Numbered from the stretch's first letter, positions 35,323-44,246 are shown. The stretch: 64,000 nucleotides of DNA from Photobacterium aquae (GCF_001029445.1 NZ_LDOT01000011.1:122016-186015), one strand, 5' to 3'. The notes: generated by a model from the letters alone, not told the origin. Numbers and translations are program-made.

Positions 35323-37374
35323 ATGAACATTCGTCTCGTTGGGTTTGCTTTTTGTTGTAGTTTCTTGTCATTGATTGCCAATGGTGAGGATCTCACTGAC
35401 GATGCGGGGCATGACCATTACCATTGGCTGCGCGATGACACACGGCAGTCCCTTCCTGTCTTGGCTTTTTTGCGCCGAGAGAATGCACATACCCATTCAG
35501 TGCTTTTACCCCAGCAGCCATTGGAGGCTGAACTGTTGCGCGAGTGGCAGGGGCGTATACCCACCCAGAGTTATAAGCCGTGGTCTTTGCGAGGCATATA
35601 TAACTACCGTGTAGAGAACAGCGGGCACAGTTATCAGCTGCTACGGCAGGATGCAAAGACGTACGGGGTCAAGCCGATCATCGATCTCGGTCAGCGTGCT
35701 GCTGATTCTGCGTATTATCGGCTGGGCGGTTGGAGTAACAGTCCTGATCACAGATATATCGCTCTGGCCGAGGATCGCCGTGGGGATCGCAACTACCGGC
35801 TGACGGTTCTCGATACCCAGACCGGGAAAGTAAAACTATCAGGGGTCACCAACGCGGCCTCGGATATGGTATGGGGGACGGATAGCCGTAGCCTGTACTG
35901 GGTCGAGAATGAGCCGACGACGCTTCGTCCCTTCAGGGTGATGCGCTGGTCGCTTGATGATGGCCAGCAGCGGGAGGTATACCGTGAACCGTCAGCGTCT
36001 TGGCTGGTGTCTGTCTATCCCGCCACATCGGGAGAGAGCGCCTTTGTCCAGAGCAACAACCATGACTCGAGCGAGCAGCGTGTGTTGGATTTGGCCAGTG
36101 GTGAGATCGGCAACGAGCTGCGCCCCCGTCAGCAAGGTATCGAATATTATGGCGATATCCGTGACGGGTCGCTATACCTCAAGAGTAACGTGTCAGGTGA
36201 GATGGCGCTTTACCGGACGGCCCTGACTAACCCTCAGGCAATGTGGCAGCGAGTATGGCAACCGGAGCGCGGGCAGTACCTTAAAAGCTGGTATCTGTAC
36301 CCGGGGAGTATCGTGCTGGAAGTGGCCGAGCAGCAGCTCAGCCAGCTGGTGGTTCTCGACGATCAGTTCAGGGTTCGTTATCAGCGCCAGATCACGCCAA
36401 CGGGCGGGATCGCCTGGCTGTCCGGCAATAATAGCCAGTTTGGCCAGAGCGTTCGGATCCGAAGCATGTCCATGGCACAGCCTCCGCAATGGCTGGAGCT
36501 GGACCTGCAGGATTTATCGTTGACGATCATCGGCGGCGATAGCTATGACAATCTTGATCCTGCTAATTACCGCAGCGAGCAGTTGGTCGTCAAGCACCAA
36601 GGTGTCGCCGTGCCGGTATCGTTAGTTTATCGGCCAGATCGCCTGACCCCGCAATCCCCGGTTGTCCTGTATGGCTATGGGGCCTACGGTACACCGATGC
36701 GGCCTTATTTTATGCCTCAGATCATGAGCTTGCTTGATCGCGGGATGATCTATGCCATTGCCCATGTCCGGGGTGGGGGCTACCTCGGGCCTGATTGGCA
36801 CCAGCAGGGGCGGGGTGTCAACAAGCCAAATACTTTTGCCGATTATATTGCCGTGGCCCAAGCGCTGAAGCATTACCGCAACGGCCGGCAACGTCCGCTG
36901 CTGGCGATGGGTGGCAGTGCCGGCGGAACGCTGGTCGCTGCGGCAATCAACCAGCAACCCTCGCTGTTCAAGGCGGCAGTCCTGCAGGTGCCGTTTGTCG
37001 ATGTGATGGCGACGATGTCCGATCCCACTCTTCCTTTGACGTTGCAGGAATATGGCGAGTGGGGCGATCCCCGCCTGCCCGCCGAGCGTGCGGTTATCGC
37101 CGGGTACAGTCCTGTCGATAATATCCGTTCCCTGCCTTACCCGCCCATGTTGGTGACCGCCGGGCTGTATGATAGCCAGGTCCCTTATTGGGAGCCGGCC
37201 AAATGGGTCGCTAACGTTCGCGATGCCAGCACATCTGCGGGGCCATTTTTGCTGAGTACCAACATGGAGGGCGGCCATAGACCGGACCGCCGTCATGCCG
37301 AGCAGCAGCAGGCCCGTGAGTATGCCTTTTTGATCTGGCAAGCCACGTTGGCCGGTATTCATAACAGTACCTGA
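35323..37374 (+). CDS. Exported prolyl oligopeptidase (S9A) family serine peptidase
   Basis: I start at the ATG at 35323 (683 aa), because the next 20 residues (MNIRLVGFAFCCSFLSLIANG) form a signal peptide; a TTG 14 codons upstream only adds polar residues. The beta-propeller region spans roughly 60-410. The alpha/beta hydrolase domain carries the nucleophile S532 in MGGSAGG, with an Asp in GLYDSQVPYW and His in MEGGHRPD. The family cleaves after proline or basic residues (oligopeptidase B type) in peptides up to about 30 residues. Export is unusual: most bacterial PtrB enzymes are cytoplasmic. Position at the head of a Fur-controlled unit implies digestion of peptides made by the secreted protease downstream. 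Confidence 0.88.
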   Translation: MNIRLVGFAFCCSFLSLIANGEDLTDDAGHDHYHWLRDDTRQSLPVLAFLRRENAHTHSVLLPQQPLEAELLREWQGRIPTQSYKPWSLRGIYNYRVENSGHSYQLLRQDAKTYGVKPIIDLGQRAADSAYYRLGGWSNSPDHRYIALAEDRRGDRNYRLTVLDTQTGKVKLSGVTNAASDMVWGTDSRSLYWVENEPTTLRPFRVMRWSLDDGQQREVYREPSASWLVSVYPATSGESAFVQSNNHDSSEQRVLDLASGEIGNELRPRQQGIEYYGDIRDGSLYLKSNVSGEMALYRTALTNPQAMWQRVWQPERGQYLKSWYLYPGSIVLEVAEQQLSQLVVLDDQFRVRYQRQITPTGGIAWLSGNNSQFGQSVRIRSMSMAQPPQWLELDLQDLSLTIIGGDSYDNLDPANYRSEQLVVKHQGVAVPVSLVYRPDRLTPQSPVVLYGYGAYGTPMRPYFMPQIMSLLDRGMIYAIAHVRGGGYLGPDWHQQGRGVNKPNTFADYIAVAQALKHYRNGRQRPLLAMGGSAGGTLVAAAINQQPSLFKAAVLQVPFVDVMATMSDPTLPLTLQEYGEWGDPRLPAERAVIAGYSPVDNIRSLPYPPMLVTAGLYDSQVPYWEPAKWVANVRDASTSAGPFLLSTNMEGGHRPDRRHAEQQQAREYAFLIWQATLAGIHNST

Positions 37375-37483
37375 TCCCCTTTACTGACTCTTTCTTGCCT
37401 GACTCTGGCCGTCTTTATGGTGCCGGAGGGGCGTCGTTTTGCCTATTTCCACCCATTCATCAATATAGATGCGGAGAACTATC

Positions 37484-39622
37484 ATGCAGCTCAAGCCGAT
37501 CCCATTGGCTTTCATGTCGATATTTGCGCTTTCCCCGAGCAGCCAGGCCGCCACCGACGTGACGGAATTTGCCCCGGTTATCGTGACAGCCAACAAGGTT
37601 GAACAGCCCTTGTCCAAGACCAATGGCTCGGTGGCTGTTGTGACCAGCGAGGAGCTTGAGCGAGAGGGGGCGACAGAGCTCTACGATGCGCTGAGTAACG
37701 AGCCGGGGGTGAGCGTCTCGGGTGGTGCGGGGCGTCCGCAGAATATTACGATCCGCGGGATGTCGGGTAACAGGATTGCGGTCGTCAAAGATGGCGTTCG
37801 GGTTGCCGATGGCTACGGGGCCAACGATATCAACGATGTCGCCGGGTTCAACAGCTTTGATCTTGGTGACATCAAGCAGATTGAAGTGGTCAAGGGGGCC
37901 GGATCGTCGCTCTACGGCTCCGGAGCGATTGGCGGGGTGGTCGTGCTGACCTCGAAGTCGCCGGAGGATTATCTGGGCAACGATGACAGCTATATGGGAG
38001 TAGAGGCTGGCTACTCGGGGATCAGCGACAAATACACCACGGCCCTGACAGCCGCCAGACGGCTGGGCAATACCGATCATCTGTTGCGCCTGAGCTACTG
38101 GCAAGGCAGCGAAACCAAGAACCATGCCGAGAACCTCTACCAGCGAGAGATTGACGGATTCAATGCCGCCCTGACAAGCGAGTGGTTCGTCAATGATGCC
38201 TGGCTGCTTAAAGGCAAGGGCGAGTACTACCGCCAGAATGCGACCCGAAAGGACGGTATCGCCCCGGTGCAGGGGGACGGTGGCGGCTGGCAGAGCAAAA
38301 CCTTCCTCGAGGACAACGAGACCAGTACCTTGCTGGCCAAAGTCTCGGCCGAGTGGGCAGGACGGGGGATCTTGGCGGATCAGGCTGCATTGAGTGCCTA
38401 CTACCGCCATACCGAGAATAATGGCGACAAGGATATCGCGATGCACCGGAAACAGGAGGGGCTCGAGTATCAGCGCCGCCAAATGGAGAGCCGCCAGTTC
38501 ACCGATACCTTGTACGGGGCGTCGGCCGAGATGCTCAAGCAGGGGGAGACAGGGGGGCTGAGCCACCACGTTGCCTGGGGGATAGAGCTGGAGTGGCTCG
38601 AGCATCAGCGCCCGATCCAGAAAACCCTGATCGACTGGAACGGCAACCGCCCGAAAACTTACGCGCCGTTCGCGGCGGCGACGACCCAGCGGGCCGGTCT
38701 GTACCTCCATGACGTGATTGATTTCGGGGCGTGGAATATTACCCCGAGCCTGCGGTTTGACTACCAGCACTTGTCGCCGAGCCACAGTGCCAGGATTGGC
38801 AGCTACGACGTCAAAGAGTCGACCAGCAGCGAGCTGTCGCCGAGCCTGTCGGTTGGCTACCAGTGGACGGATACGTTCAATACCTACCTGAGCTACAACC
38901 ACGGCTTCCGGGCCCCGTCCTACGACAAGGCATACGGGTACGTGCCGCACCTGTCGAGCGGGATTGCCAATTTCATCATCAAGCCGAACGCCGATCTCGA
39001 GGCCGAAACCAGCGACAACATCGAACTGGGCAGCAAGTACGACGATGGACGACTGTCTGTCTATGCGGCCGTGTTCTATTCCGTGTTCGACAACTTCATC
39101 AGCTACAAGACCACCGGCTGGAACGATGAGCTCAAGGCGTCGGAAGTTCAGTACCTGAACCTGGACGGGGTGAAGACCTATGGTGCCGAGCTCACGGCCG
39201 GTTATTGGCTGGCCAGCAGTGTGGAAGTGGTGACCAAGCTGGGGATTGTCGACGGCGAGGACGACCAAGGTGAGCCTATCCGCAATCTGACCCCGCTTGA
39301 GGGCAATACCCAGATCAACTACCACGGCGGGGTCGATGCCTTTGTCCGGGTCAATTATGCCGCGTCGATGGATCGGGTGCCGTCGTGTACCAACAGTATC
39401 GGGATGAAAGCCGAGTGCGCAACCACACCGGGCTGGATGAGTGTCGATATGGGGGCGGGCTATGACATTACCCCTGATTTCCGGGTCAATGTGGCAATCA
39501 ACAACCTGTTCGACAGCGAATATACCCGTTACCAGGATGTGGCCGGGGTCAGCAAGGGCAACGTGCTGTATTCCACCGAGCCGGGCCGTTATTTCAATAT
39601 CAATGCCAAGTACAGCTTCTAA
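37484..39622 (+). CDS. TonB-dependent receptor, haem/haemoprotein type
   Basis: A 712-residue outer-membrane receptor. The ATG at 37484 has GGAG seven bases upstream and begins a signal peptide ending near SSQA; an ATG five codons earlier lacks one. The TonB box is in EFAPVIVTAN, followed by the plug domain (EELEREGATELYDALSNEPGV, ITIRGM, VVKGAGSSLYGSGAIGG) and a 22-strand barrel ending in aromatic F. FRAPSYDKAYGY followed by KPNADLEAETSDNIELG is the FRAP/NPDL-like signature of the haemoglobin/transferrin/lactoferrin receptor family. The ligand is therefore probably haem or a haem/iron protein. It follows the peptidase by 109 bases and precedes the metalloprotease by nine. Confidence 0.9.
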   Translation: MQLKPIPLAFMSIFALSPSSQAATDVTEFAPVIVTANKVEQPLSKTNGSVAVVTSEELEREGATELYDALSNEPGVSVSGGAGRPQNITIRGMSGNRIAVVKDGVRVADGYGANDINDVAGFNSFDLGDIKQIEVVKGAGSSLYGSGAIGGVVVLTSKSPEDYLGNDDSYMGVEAGYSGISDKYTTALTAARRLGNTDHLLRLSYWQGSETKNHAENLYQREIDGFNAALTSEWFVNDAWLLKGKGEYYRQNATRKDGIAPVQGDGGGWQSKTFLEDNETSTLLAKVSAEWAGRGILADQAALSAYYRHTENNGDKDIAMHRKQEGLEYQRRQMESRQFTDTLYGASAEMLKQGETGGLSHHVAWGIELEWLEHQRPIQKTLIDWNGNRPKTYAPFAAATTQRAGLYLHDVIDFGAWNITPSLRFDYQHLSPSHSARIGSYDVKESTSSELSPSLSVGYQWTDTFNTYLSYNHGFRAPSYDKAYGYVPHLSSGIANFIIKPNADLEAETSDNIELGSKYDDGRLSVYAAVFYSVFDNFISYKTTGWNDELKASEVQYLNLDGVKTYGAELTAGYWLASSVEVVTKLGIVDGEDDQGEPIRNLTPLEGNTQINYHGGVDAFVRVNYAASMDRVPSCTNSIGMKAECATTPGWMSVDMGAGYDITPDFRVNVAINNLFDSEYTRYQDVAGVSKGNVLYSTEPGRYFNINAKYSF

Positions 39623-39631
39623 GGGGGCGTG

Positions 39632-41908
39632 ATGAAAACAAGTTTTGTCGCGGCTGCTATCGCCGCTTGCTTACCTGCCGTTAGCTTGGCGTCACCGGTC
39701 CACTTGGAGTATCCGTTGGAGACTCAGGTGATCAAGGCGGCTGATGATGCCCTGCGTCTGGTTCAGTCGCGCTATGGCGATACCGACAGCATGGTACTTA
39801 CCGGTACGGTGTCCAGCCTGCTCGGGACTCATTACCACTTTGCCCAGGCCAACAGCAAGAGGGAGCCCTGCAAGGGGGCTCTGGTGGTCTCGACCGGCAG
39901 GGACGGCCAGCTCTATCGGGTGTTCAACACCCTTGTTGCCAACCCCGGGGCGTGTGACGCCAATCTCCCGCTGGCACCGCGCCCGCATACCTTGGTTGAG
40001 CCGCCCGAGGGGGAGGCTGTGACCGCATCGCTGACGGTGTTCGACCCCGATCCCCGCACCGCGACGGGGCGGGCGTTGGAAGACGGCCAGAGCAATGTCG
40101 ACAATATCGTCGTGCCGGCAGAGGCCTACCGTACCGTCGATGATATCGAGGTGACTCGGGCTGGGGGGAAACTGTATCTGGCCAATAGCCGTGTTACGGC
40201 TGTGGATATTACCCATATGTTTGGGGAGGCCGTGTCTCCACGGCAGGGGATCGTGTCGGTTGACGAGGGGATGCCGTTCGCTTTTCGCCGTGAGCAGGCG
40301 GCGTTTCGCGATGTGAATGCGTTCTACCACCTTGACCAGTCGCTGCGGTACTTGGAGACCCTAGGTTTTGTCGGGGGCAAGGCCCTGTTTACTGCGCCGC
40401 TCAAGATTGATGCCCAGGGGGAGGCCGGCAACAACTCTACCTACCTGAGCGATATCGATGTGCTCTCGATGGGGACTGGCGGGGTGCCGGATAGCGAGGA
40501 TGCCGATGTGGTGCTGCACGAGTTTGCCCATGCGATCACCGAGCGCCTGACGCCGGATTGGCAGGGCGGCGACACCGAGGCGATGGGCGAAGGATTCAGT
40601 GATTACTGGGCTGGGGCATACAGCTACTGGGTGCAGCGCGACCGGGCGGTGAAGTTCGAGCCGGACCTGTTCGGTAACTGGGATGGGATCACCGGGGCAT
40701 TGAAATCGCGGCGCTCGCTCAATGATGCCGATGCCCGTTATTACCCCGAGTTTGATTATCGTGCCCATGTGTCGGTGATGGGCACGCTGAGCGACGAGCT
40801 GTGGTCTACGCCGCTGTTTCAGACTCTGAAGCAAGCCGTCGAGGTTTACGGCGAGGGTGCGTTTGATGAATTCAACCGGATTGTCCTGGAGGGGCAGGCC
40901 GGGATTGGTTATGGGGCCAAGATGCACGACGTGGCCCGTTCGACCGTTGATGCTGCGGCTCGGCTCTATCCGGATAAAGACTACGCCGGTTTGCTCGAAG
41001 CGCGTTTTAAAAACCACCAAATTCTGCGTGATGATGTGATGCTGGCTCAAAGCAGCAACCTGCTCCGCAGCCCTGACGGCAAGCGCGTGGTGTTGCCAGC
41101 GGCGCTGGTCAATACCAGCGGCCGTCAGCTTGTCGGTTACCGCTCTGATCTGTCACTTCCTGCTTTGGGCTGGAGCCGCACAGTGCGCCACGAGGGAGTG
41201 GCCGATGGCCATAGCCATTCATTGGGCGAGGCTCTGACGCTGCCGGTAACCTTGCAGTGCGGTGACGAGCTGGTCCTGGCAGCAGAAACAGCCGCCAGTC
41301 ATTCGTCGGCCCTGCAACCGTTCGCTAGCCGCCAGCAGGTGAACTTTATCTATGGCGAGCCGCAACTGGCGATAGCGCCACAGGTGCTAGACCAAGCGCT
41401 GGCCGATGCACGCCCGGCCCCGCTTGGCGACAAGATTGTGCTGGGAGACAACCTCTATGCATTGAAAGTGGATGATGGAGCCGGGGTAGTGGGTAATGAT
41501 TTTGCCATTTACCTTTCGTTGAGCCATGAGCGCCTGTCTGATCTCAAGGTAACCGTCCGTGCGCCGTCCGGGCGCAGTATCACCCTGATGGGCAACCAAG
41601 CACTACCGCTGGCAAGCCATGAGTACCTTTATACCATTGCAAACACCCCTGCTTTGGAACAATGGGCCGGCGAGCCGCTGGCCGGCAACTGGACCCTGGA
41701 TATTACCGATCGTGTCGCTGGCAATGTTGGTGAAATCCACCGCTGGGGGATCGGGCCGGTCACCGGATACCAATGCGCAGCAGCCAGCGGAGACGGTGAT
41801 AAGGGTACTGTCGCTCCCGCAGCGGGGGCGTCGGGGGGCAGCCTTGGTCTGACCGGTCTGCTGGCGAGCTTATTCCTTGCTGGTGTACGCCGAAGAATTA
41901 AACGATAA
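39632..41908 (+). CDS. Secreted zinc metalloprotease (gluzincin) with P domain and GlyGly-CTERM tail
   Basis: A 758-residue protein with signal peptide (cleavage near residue 20). The zinc motif HEFAH is at 296-300. E320 in GEGFSDYW lies 20 residues after the second His, the thermolysin (M4/M36) spacing of the third ligand, and SD four residues on matches the M4 ExxSD pattern. A proprotein-convertase P domain is visible near 600-695 (VTVRAPSGRSITLMG; NWTLDITDRVAGNVGEIHRWGIG). The last ~27 residues, Gly-Gly rich, then hydrophobic, then RRRIKR, form a GlyGly-CTERM sorting signal, normally cut by rhombosortase after type II secretion. The ATG at 39632 has AAGGGGG upstream, overlapping the receptor stop. 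Confidence 0.85.
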   Translation: MKTSFVAAAIAACLPAVSLASPVHLEYPLETQVIKAADDALRLVQSRYGDTDSMVLTGTVSSLLGTHYHFAQANSKREPCKGALVVSTGRDGQLYRVFNTLVANPGACDANLPLAPRPHTLVEPPEGEAVTASLTVFDPDPRTATGRALEDGQSNVDNIVVPAEAYRTVDDIEVTRAGGKLYLANSRVTAVDITHMFGEAVSPRQGIVSVDEGMPFAFRREQAAFRDVNAFYHLDQSLRYLETLGFVGGKALFTAPLKIDAQGEAGNNSTYLSDIDVLSMGTGGVPDSEDADVVLHEFAHAITERLTPDWQGGDTEAMGEGFSDYWAGAYSYWVQRDRAVKFEPDLFGNWDGITGALKSRRSLNDADARYYPEFDYRAHVSVMGTLSDELWSTPLFQTLKQAVEVYGEGAFDEFNRIVLEGQAGIGYGAKMHDVARSTVDAAARLYPDKDYAGLLEARFKNHQILRDDVMLAQSSNLLRSPDGKRVVLPAALVNTSGRQLVGYRSDLSLPALGWSRTVRHEGVADGHSHSLGEALTLPVTLQCGDELVLAAETAASHSSALQPFASRQQVNFIYGEPQLAIAPQVLDQALADARPAPLGDKIVLGDNLYALKVDDGAGVVGNDFAIYLSLSHERLSDLKVTVRAPSGRSITLMGNQALPLASHEYLYTIANTPALEQWAGEPLAGNWTLDITDRVAGNVGEIHRWGIGPVTGYQCAAASGDGDKGTVAPAAGASGGSLGLTGLLASLFLAGVRRRIKR

Positions 41909-41924
41909 CGACAGAGAGAGTCTT

Positions 41925-43382
41925 ATGAAAATAACGCAATTAGCCTTATTGCCTGTTGCCATTACGTTGGCCCTGACCGGCTGTGGTGGATCTGGTGATG
42001 ATAGCGGTAGTAACAGTGGCAGTCCGGTCGCACCGACGTACGAGGTGAGTGGAAACCTGTCAGCAACCAATGCCGCGATGCCATTTACGGTATGTGCAGA
42101 TATTGACCGCAATTGGTCCTGTGATAGCAATGAGCCTAGCGTCCAGTCGGAGCACCCTGCATTTGTCTTGAAAAGTGCGGATATCAAGATCAAGACCTCA
42201 CCGTTGCTGGTGGTCGCATCTTTGGCACACGGGGAGAAGAGCGCAACGGCAGGACGAGTGAGACTGGCCACACCGGCTGTGGGGGAAAGCCAAGCCAGCC
42301 AGATCAACGGCATAACGACGTTGGTGATGGGCGAGATGCTGCTGGGCAGCAACCAAGAGCAGGCAGTTGCCAGCGTTGCCGCAAACCTGTCGGCATTGGA
42401 GATACCCGTACCGGCCGACTTGCTGGCACAAAGTGACGATGCCGCCTTGGCTGACATCGATCGGGAGTTGGTAACCGTATTGGCAAACATGGCCAAACGC
42501 AGTGAGTCCTATGACACCTTGGTGGCGGGGACGACAAAAGGGCTGGCGATCTATGGGCAGTCGATCCTCGACGGGACGCTGAGTGAGCGGCACTACGATG
42601 AGCTGGCGTCTTTGGGGGCGATAGCCCAGAGAGGGCACAACGATACCGGTTTGACCAAATCGCTGAATTTGGCGACGGGGCAGATGACCGAGGATGCCGA
42701 TCCGGGGGCACCGGGGCAAGATGCCAGCTATGGGCTGGATGTGACCGATGGTGGCTTCAAGTTCGTCAAGTTAGATGGCAATGGTCAGCCCTTGGCTGAC
42801 GACAGTACGCAATGGCAATGCGTGAAAGACGAACGCACCGGGTTGGTCTGGGAGCATAAGGCGGACGACAGAGGCTCGTATCGCGACAAGCACCGTCAGT
42901 TTGCCTTTGAGACGGCCAGCCACAAGCCGCATCCTGCCGAGCTGGCGATGGCATCGTGCCAGAGTGACGGTCTCGGCGTGTGCTCGACTCAAGAGTACGT
43001 TGACAGGTTGAATGAGGCGCGTCTTTGCGGCAAGAGCAACTGGCGTCTGCCGACATTCAATGAGCAGTTCGATTTGCTCGATTTCGGGGAAACGGCAACA
43101 GATGCCAGCGGCAATACCTATGGCTTGGATGTGGCATATTTTGATGATCTGGTCACCGGGGCGGGGGAGCTGCCTTATGGGATGTACTGGTCATCCACCC
43201 AAATGCGCTCAGATCCCGCTTACACTACAGGCAAGCAGATCCCGCTGTTGTCACAAATGACCGTGATTGAGGATAGCACCATGTTGGGCGATATCTCTGC
43301 GGGGTATTCCGTTTGTGAAGCAAGCCAGAGCGAAGAATGTTACTCACCTACCGTTATCCAGGCCCGCATGGTTGCCCAATAA
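41925..43382 (+). CDS. Lipoprotein with C-terminal DUF1566/Lcl-type domain
   Basis: A 485-residue lipoprotein: signal sequence with lipobox LTGC, lipidated at C20, then a Gly/Ser-rich linker. +2/+3 residues are Gly, so outer-membrane sorting is expected. Residues ~35-260 contain a helix-rich domain I do not recognise. From about 285 the sequence WQCVKDERTGLVWEHK ... LCGKSNWRLPTFNEQFDLLDF ... YWSSTQ is a DUF1566 (Lcl C-terminal, formylglycine-enzyme-like fold) domain. GAGAGAG precedes the ATG at 41925; a longer frame lacks the signal. Function unknown; it sits between the protease and a second DUF1566 gene, so it may be a surface accessory. Confidence 0.82.
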   Translation: MKITQLALLPVAITLALTGCGGSGDDSGSNSGSPVAPTYEVSGNLSATNAAMPFTVCADIDRNWSCDSNEPSVQSEHPAFVLKSADIKIKTSPLLVVASLAHGEKSATAGRVRLATPAVGESQASQINGITTLVMGEMLLGSNQEQAVASVAANLSALEIPVPADLLAQSDDAALADIDRELVTVLANMAKRSESYDTLVAGTTKGLAIYGQSILDGTLSERHYDELASLGAIAQRGHNDTGLTKSLNLATGQMTEDADPGAPGQDASYGLDVTDGGFKFVKLDGNGQPLADDSTQWQCVKDERTGLVWEHKADDRGSYRDKHRQFAFETASHKPHPAELAMASCQSDGLGVCSTQEYVDRLNEARLCGKSNWRLPTFNEQFDLLDFGETATDASGNTYGLDVAYFDDLVTGAGELPYGMYWSSTQMRSDPAYTTGKQIPLLSQMTVIEDSTMLGDISAGYSVCEASQSEECYSPTVIQARMVAQ

Positions 43383-43393
43383 GGAATTGTACA

Positions 43394-43957
43394 ATGATGA
43401 AGAAAACCTTGATTGCGCTGGTATGCGCCATGTCTGTCGCTGGAGAGGCCAGTGCCGTAATGCAGTCTTGTTATACGGATGTGCCGGGGAGCGCGGCTGA
43501 TATCCGATTCAAGGACAACCAAAACGGTACGGTGACCGACTTGCAGACGAATCTGGTCTGGCGCCGTTGTTTGGTCGGGATGGCTTGGGATTCGCAAACC
43601 CAGCGCTGTACCGGTGAGCCGACGGGCTTCAAGTGGAAGTCGGCACTGTTCCATATAGAGCACAGCGAAAAAAGCGCGGGTTATGGCGGTATGCCTGGTT
43701 GGCGGATGCCCAATATCAAAGAGCTGGTCGGCCTGAGGGAGGTTGCCTGTATATCACCGGCGGTCAATATCAAGGCATTCCCGGGACTGATTAACAAAGA
43801 AGAAGATCAATGGGATGCCAAGCGGACAGTGTGGTCATCGACGGCCAACCCCGCCACCCAGCAGATTGCGACGTTTGGCTTGAATGACGGGCTGGTGACC
43901 CATTACGGGTTCCAAGATTACGAACTGGGAGTCTTGCTGGTCAGCGACGGGAAGTAG
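43394..43957 (+). CDS. Secreted DUF1566-domain protein
   Basis: A 187-residue protein with signal peptide (MMKKTLIALVCAMSVAGEASA). Almost all the mature part is a DUF1566/Lcl domain: RFKDNQNGTVTDLQTNLVWRRC, PGWRMPNIKELVGL, VWSSTAN. It shares the domain with the preceding lipoprotein, so the two probably arose by duplication and divergence. AAGGA lies eight bases before the first of two adjacent ATGs. It ends the five-gene unit and is followed by a terminator. The role is unknown; proteins with this domain are often surface or pilus-linked ligand binders. Confidence 0.82.
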   Translation: MMKKTLIALVCAMSVAGEASAVMQSCYTDVPGSAADIRFKDNQNGTVTDLQTNLVWRRCLVGMAWDSQTQRCTGEPTGFKWKSALFHIEHSEKSAGYGGMPGWRMPNIKELVGLREVACISPAVNIKAFPGLINKEEDQWDAKRTVWSSTANPATQQIATFGLNDGLVTHYGFQDYELGVLLVSDGK

Positions 43958-43976
43958 TGCTGAACATATTGAAAGG

Positions 43977-44002
43977 CCGCAGTGTTAACTGCGGTTTTTT
44001 TT
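43977..44002 (+). terminator. Terminator of the protease-receptor cluster
   Basis: CCGCAGT-GTTA-ACTGCGG followed by T8. Confidence 0.93.
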
Positions 44003-44052
44003 GCCTTGTATACATAGCGGCCGGAGGGGAGGGAGTACCGCCTGACAGGTAT

Positions 44053-44083
44053 AAAAAAAGCCTTGTCTTTCGACAAGGCTTTT
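44053..44083 (-). terminator. Terminator of tRNA array B
   Basis: AAAGCCTTGTC and GACAAGGCTTT pair around a four-base loop; on the minus strand a T7 tract follows. It faces the plus-strand cluster terminator. Confidence 0.9.
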
Positions 44084-44088
44084 CAAAG

Positions 44089-44164
44089 TGGCTCCCCCTG
44101 CAAGACTTGAACTTGCGACATACGGATTAACAGTCCGCCGTTCTACCGACTGAACTAAGGGGGA
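44089..44164 (-). tRNA. tRNA-Asn (GTT), array B copy 1
   Basis: Promoter-distal gene of array B. The tRNA-Thr expected after it by the Phe-Asn-Thr order is missing, so the last unit is incomplete. Confidence 0.97.
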
Positions 44165-44170
44165 ATTGTA

Positions 44171-44246
44171 TGGTGCCTCGAGGCGGAATCGAACCACCGA
44201 CACGGGGATTTTCAATCCCCTGCTCTACCGACTGAGCTATCGAGGC
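44171..44246 (-). tRNA. tRNA-Phe (GAA), array B copy 1
   Basis: Only six bases separate it from tRNA-Asn copy 1, against 42-43 bases in array A. Confidence 0.97.

Noticed and set aside
36622..37362. A 246-codon open frame antisense to the oligopeptidase
   Set aside because: It is the complement of the conserved hydrolase domain with no signal or domain.
37460..39325. A 621-codon open frame antisense to the TonB receptor
   Set aside because: It lies entirely within a GC-rich gene, has low-complexity Val/Arg/Gly composition, no recognisable domain and no ribosome site; the opposite strand encodes a clear receptor.
43985..44215. Minus-strand 76-codon frame with VQSVERRTVNPYVASSSLAGG
   Set aside because: It is a translation of the tRNA-Phe and tRNA-Asn genes of array B, not a protein gene.
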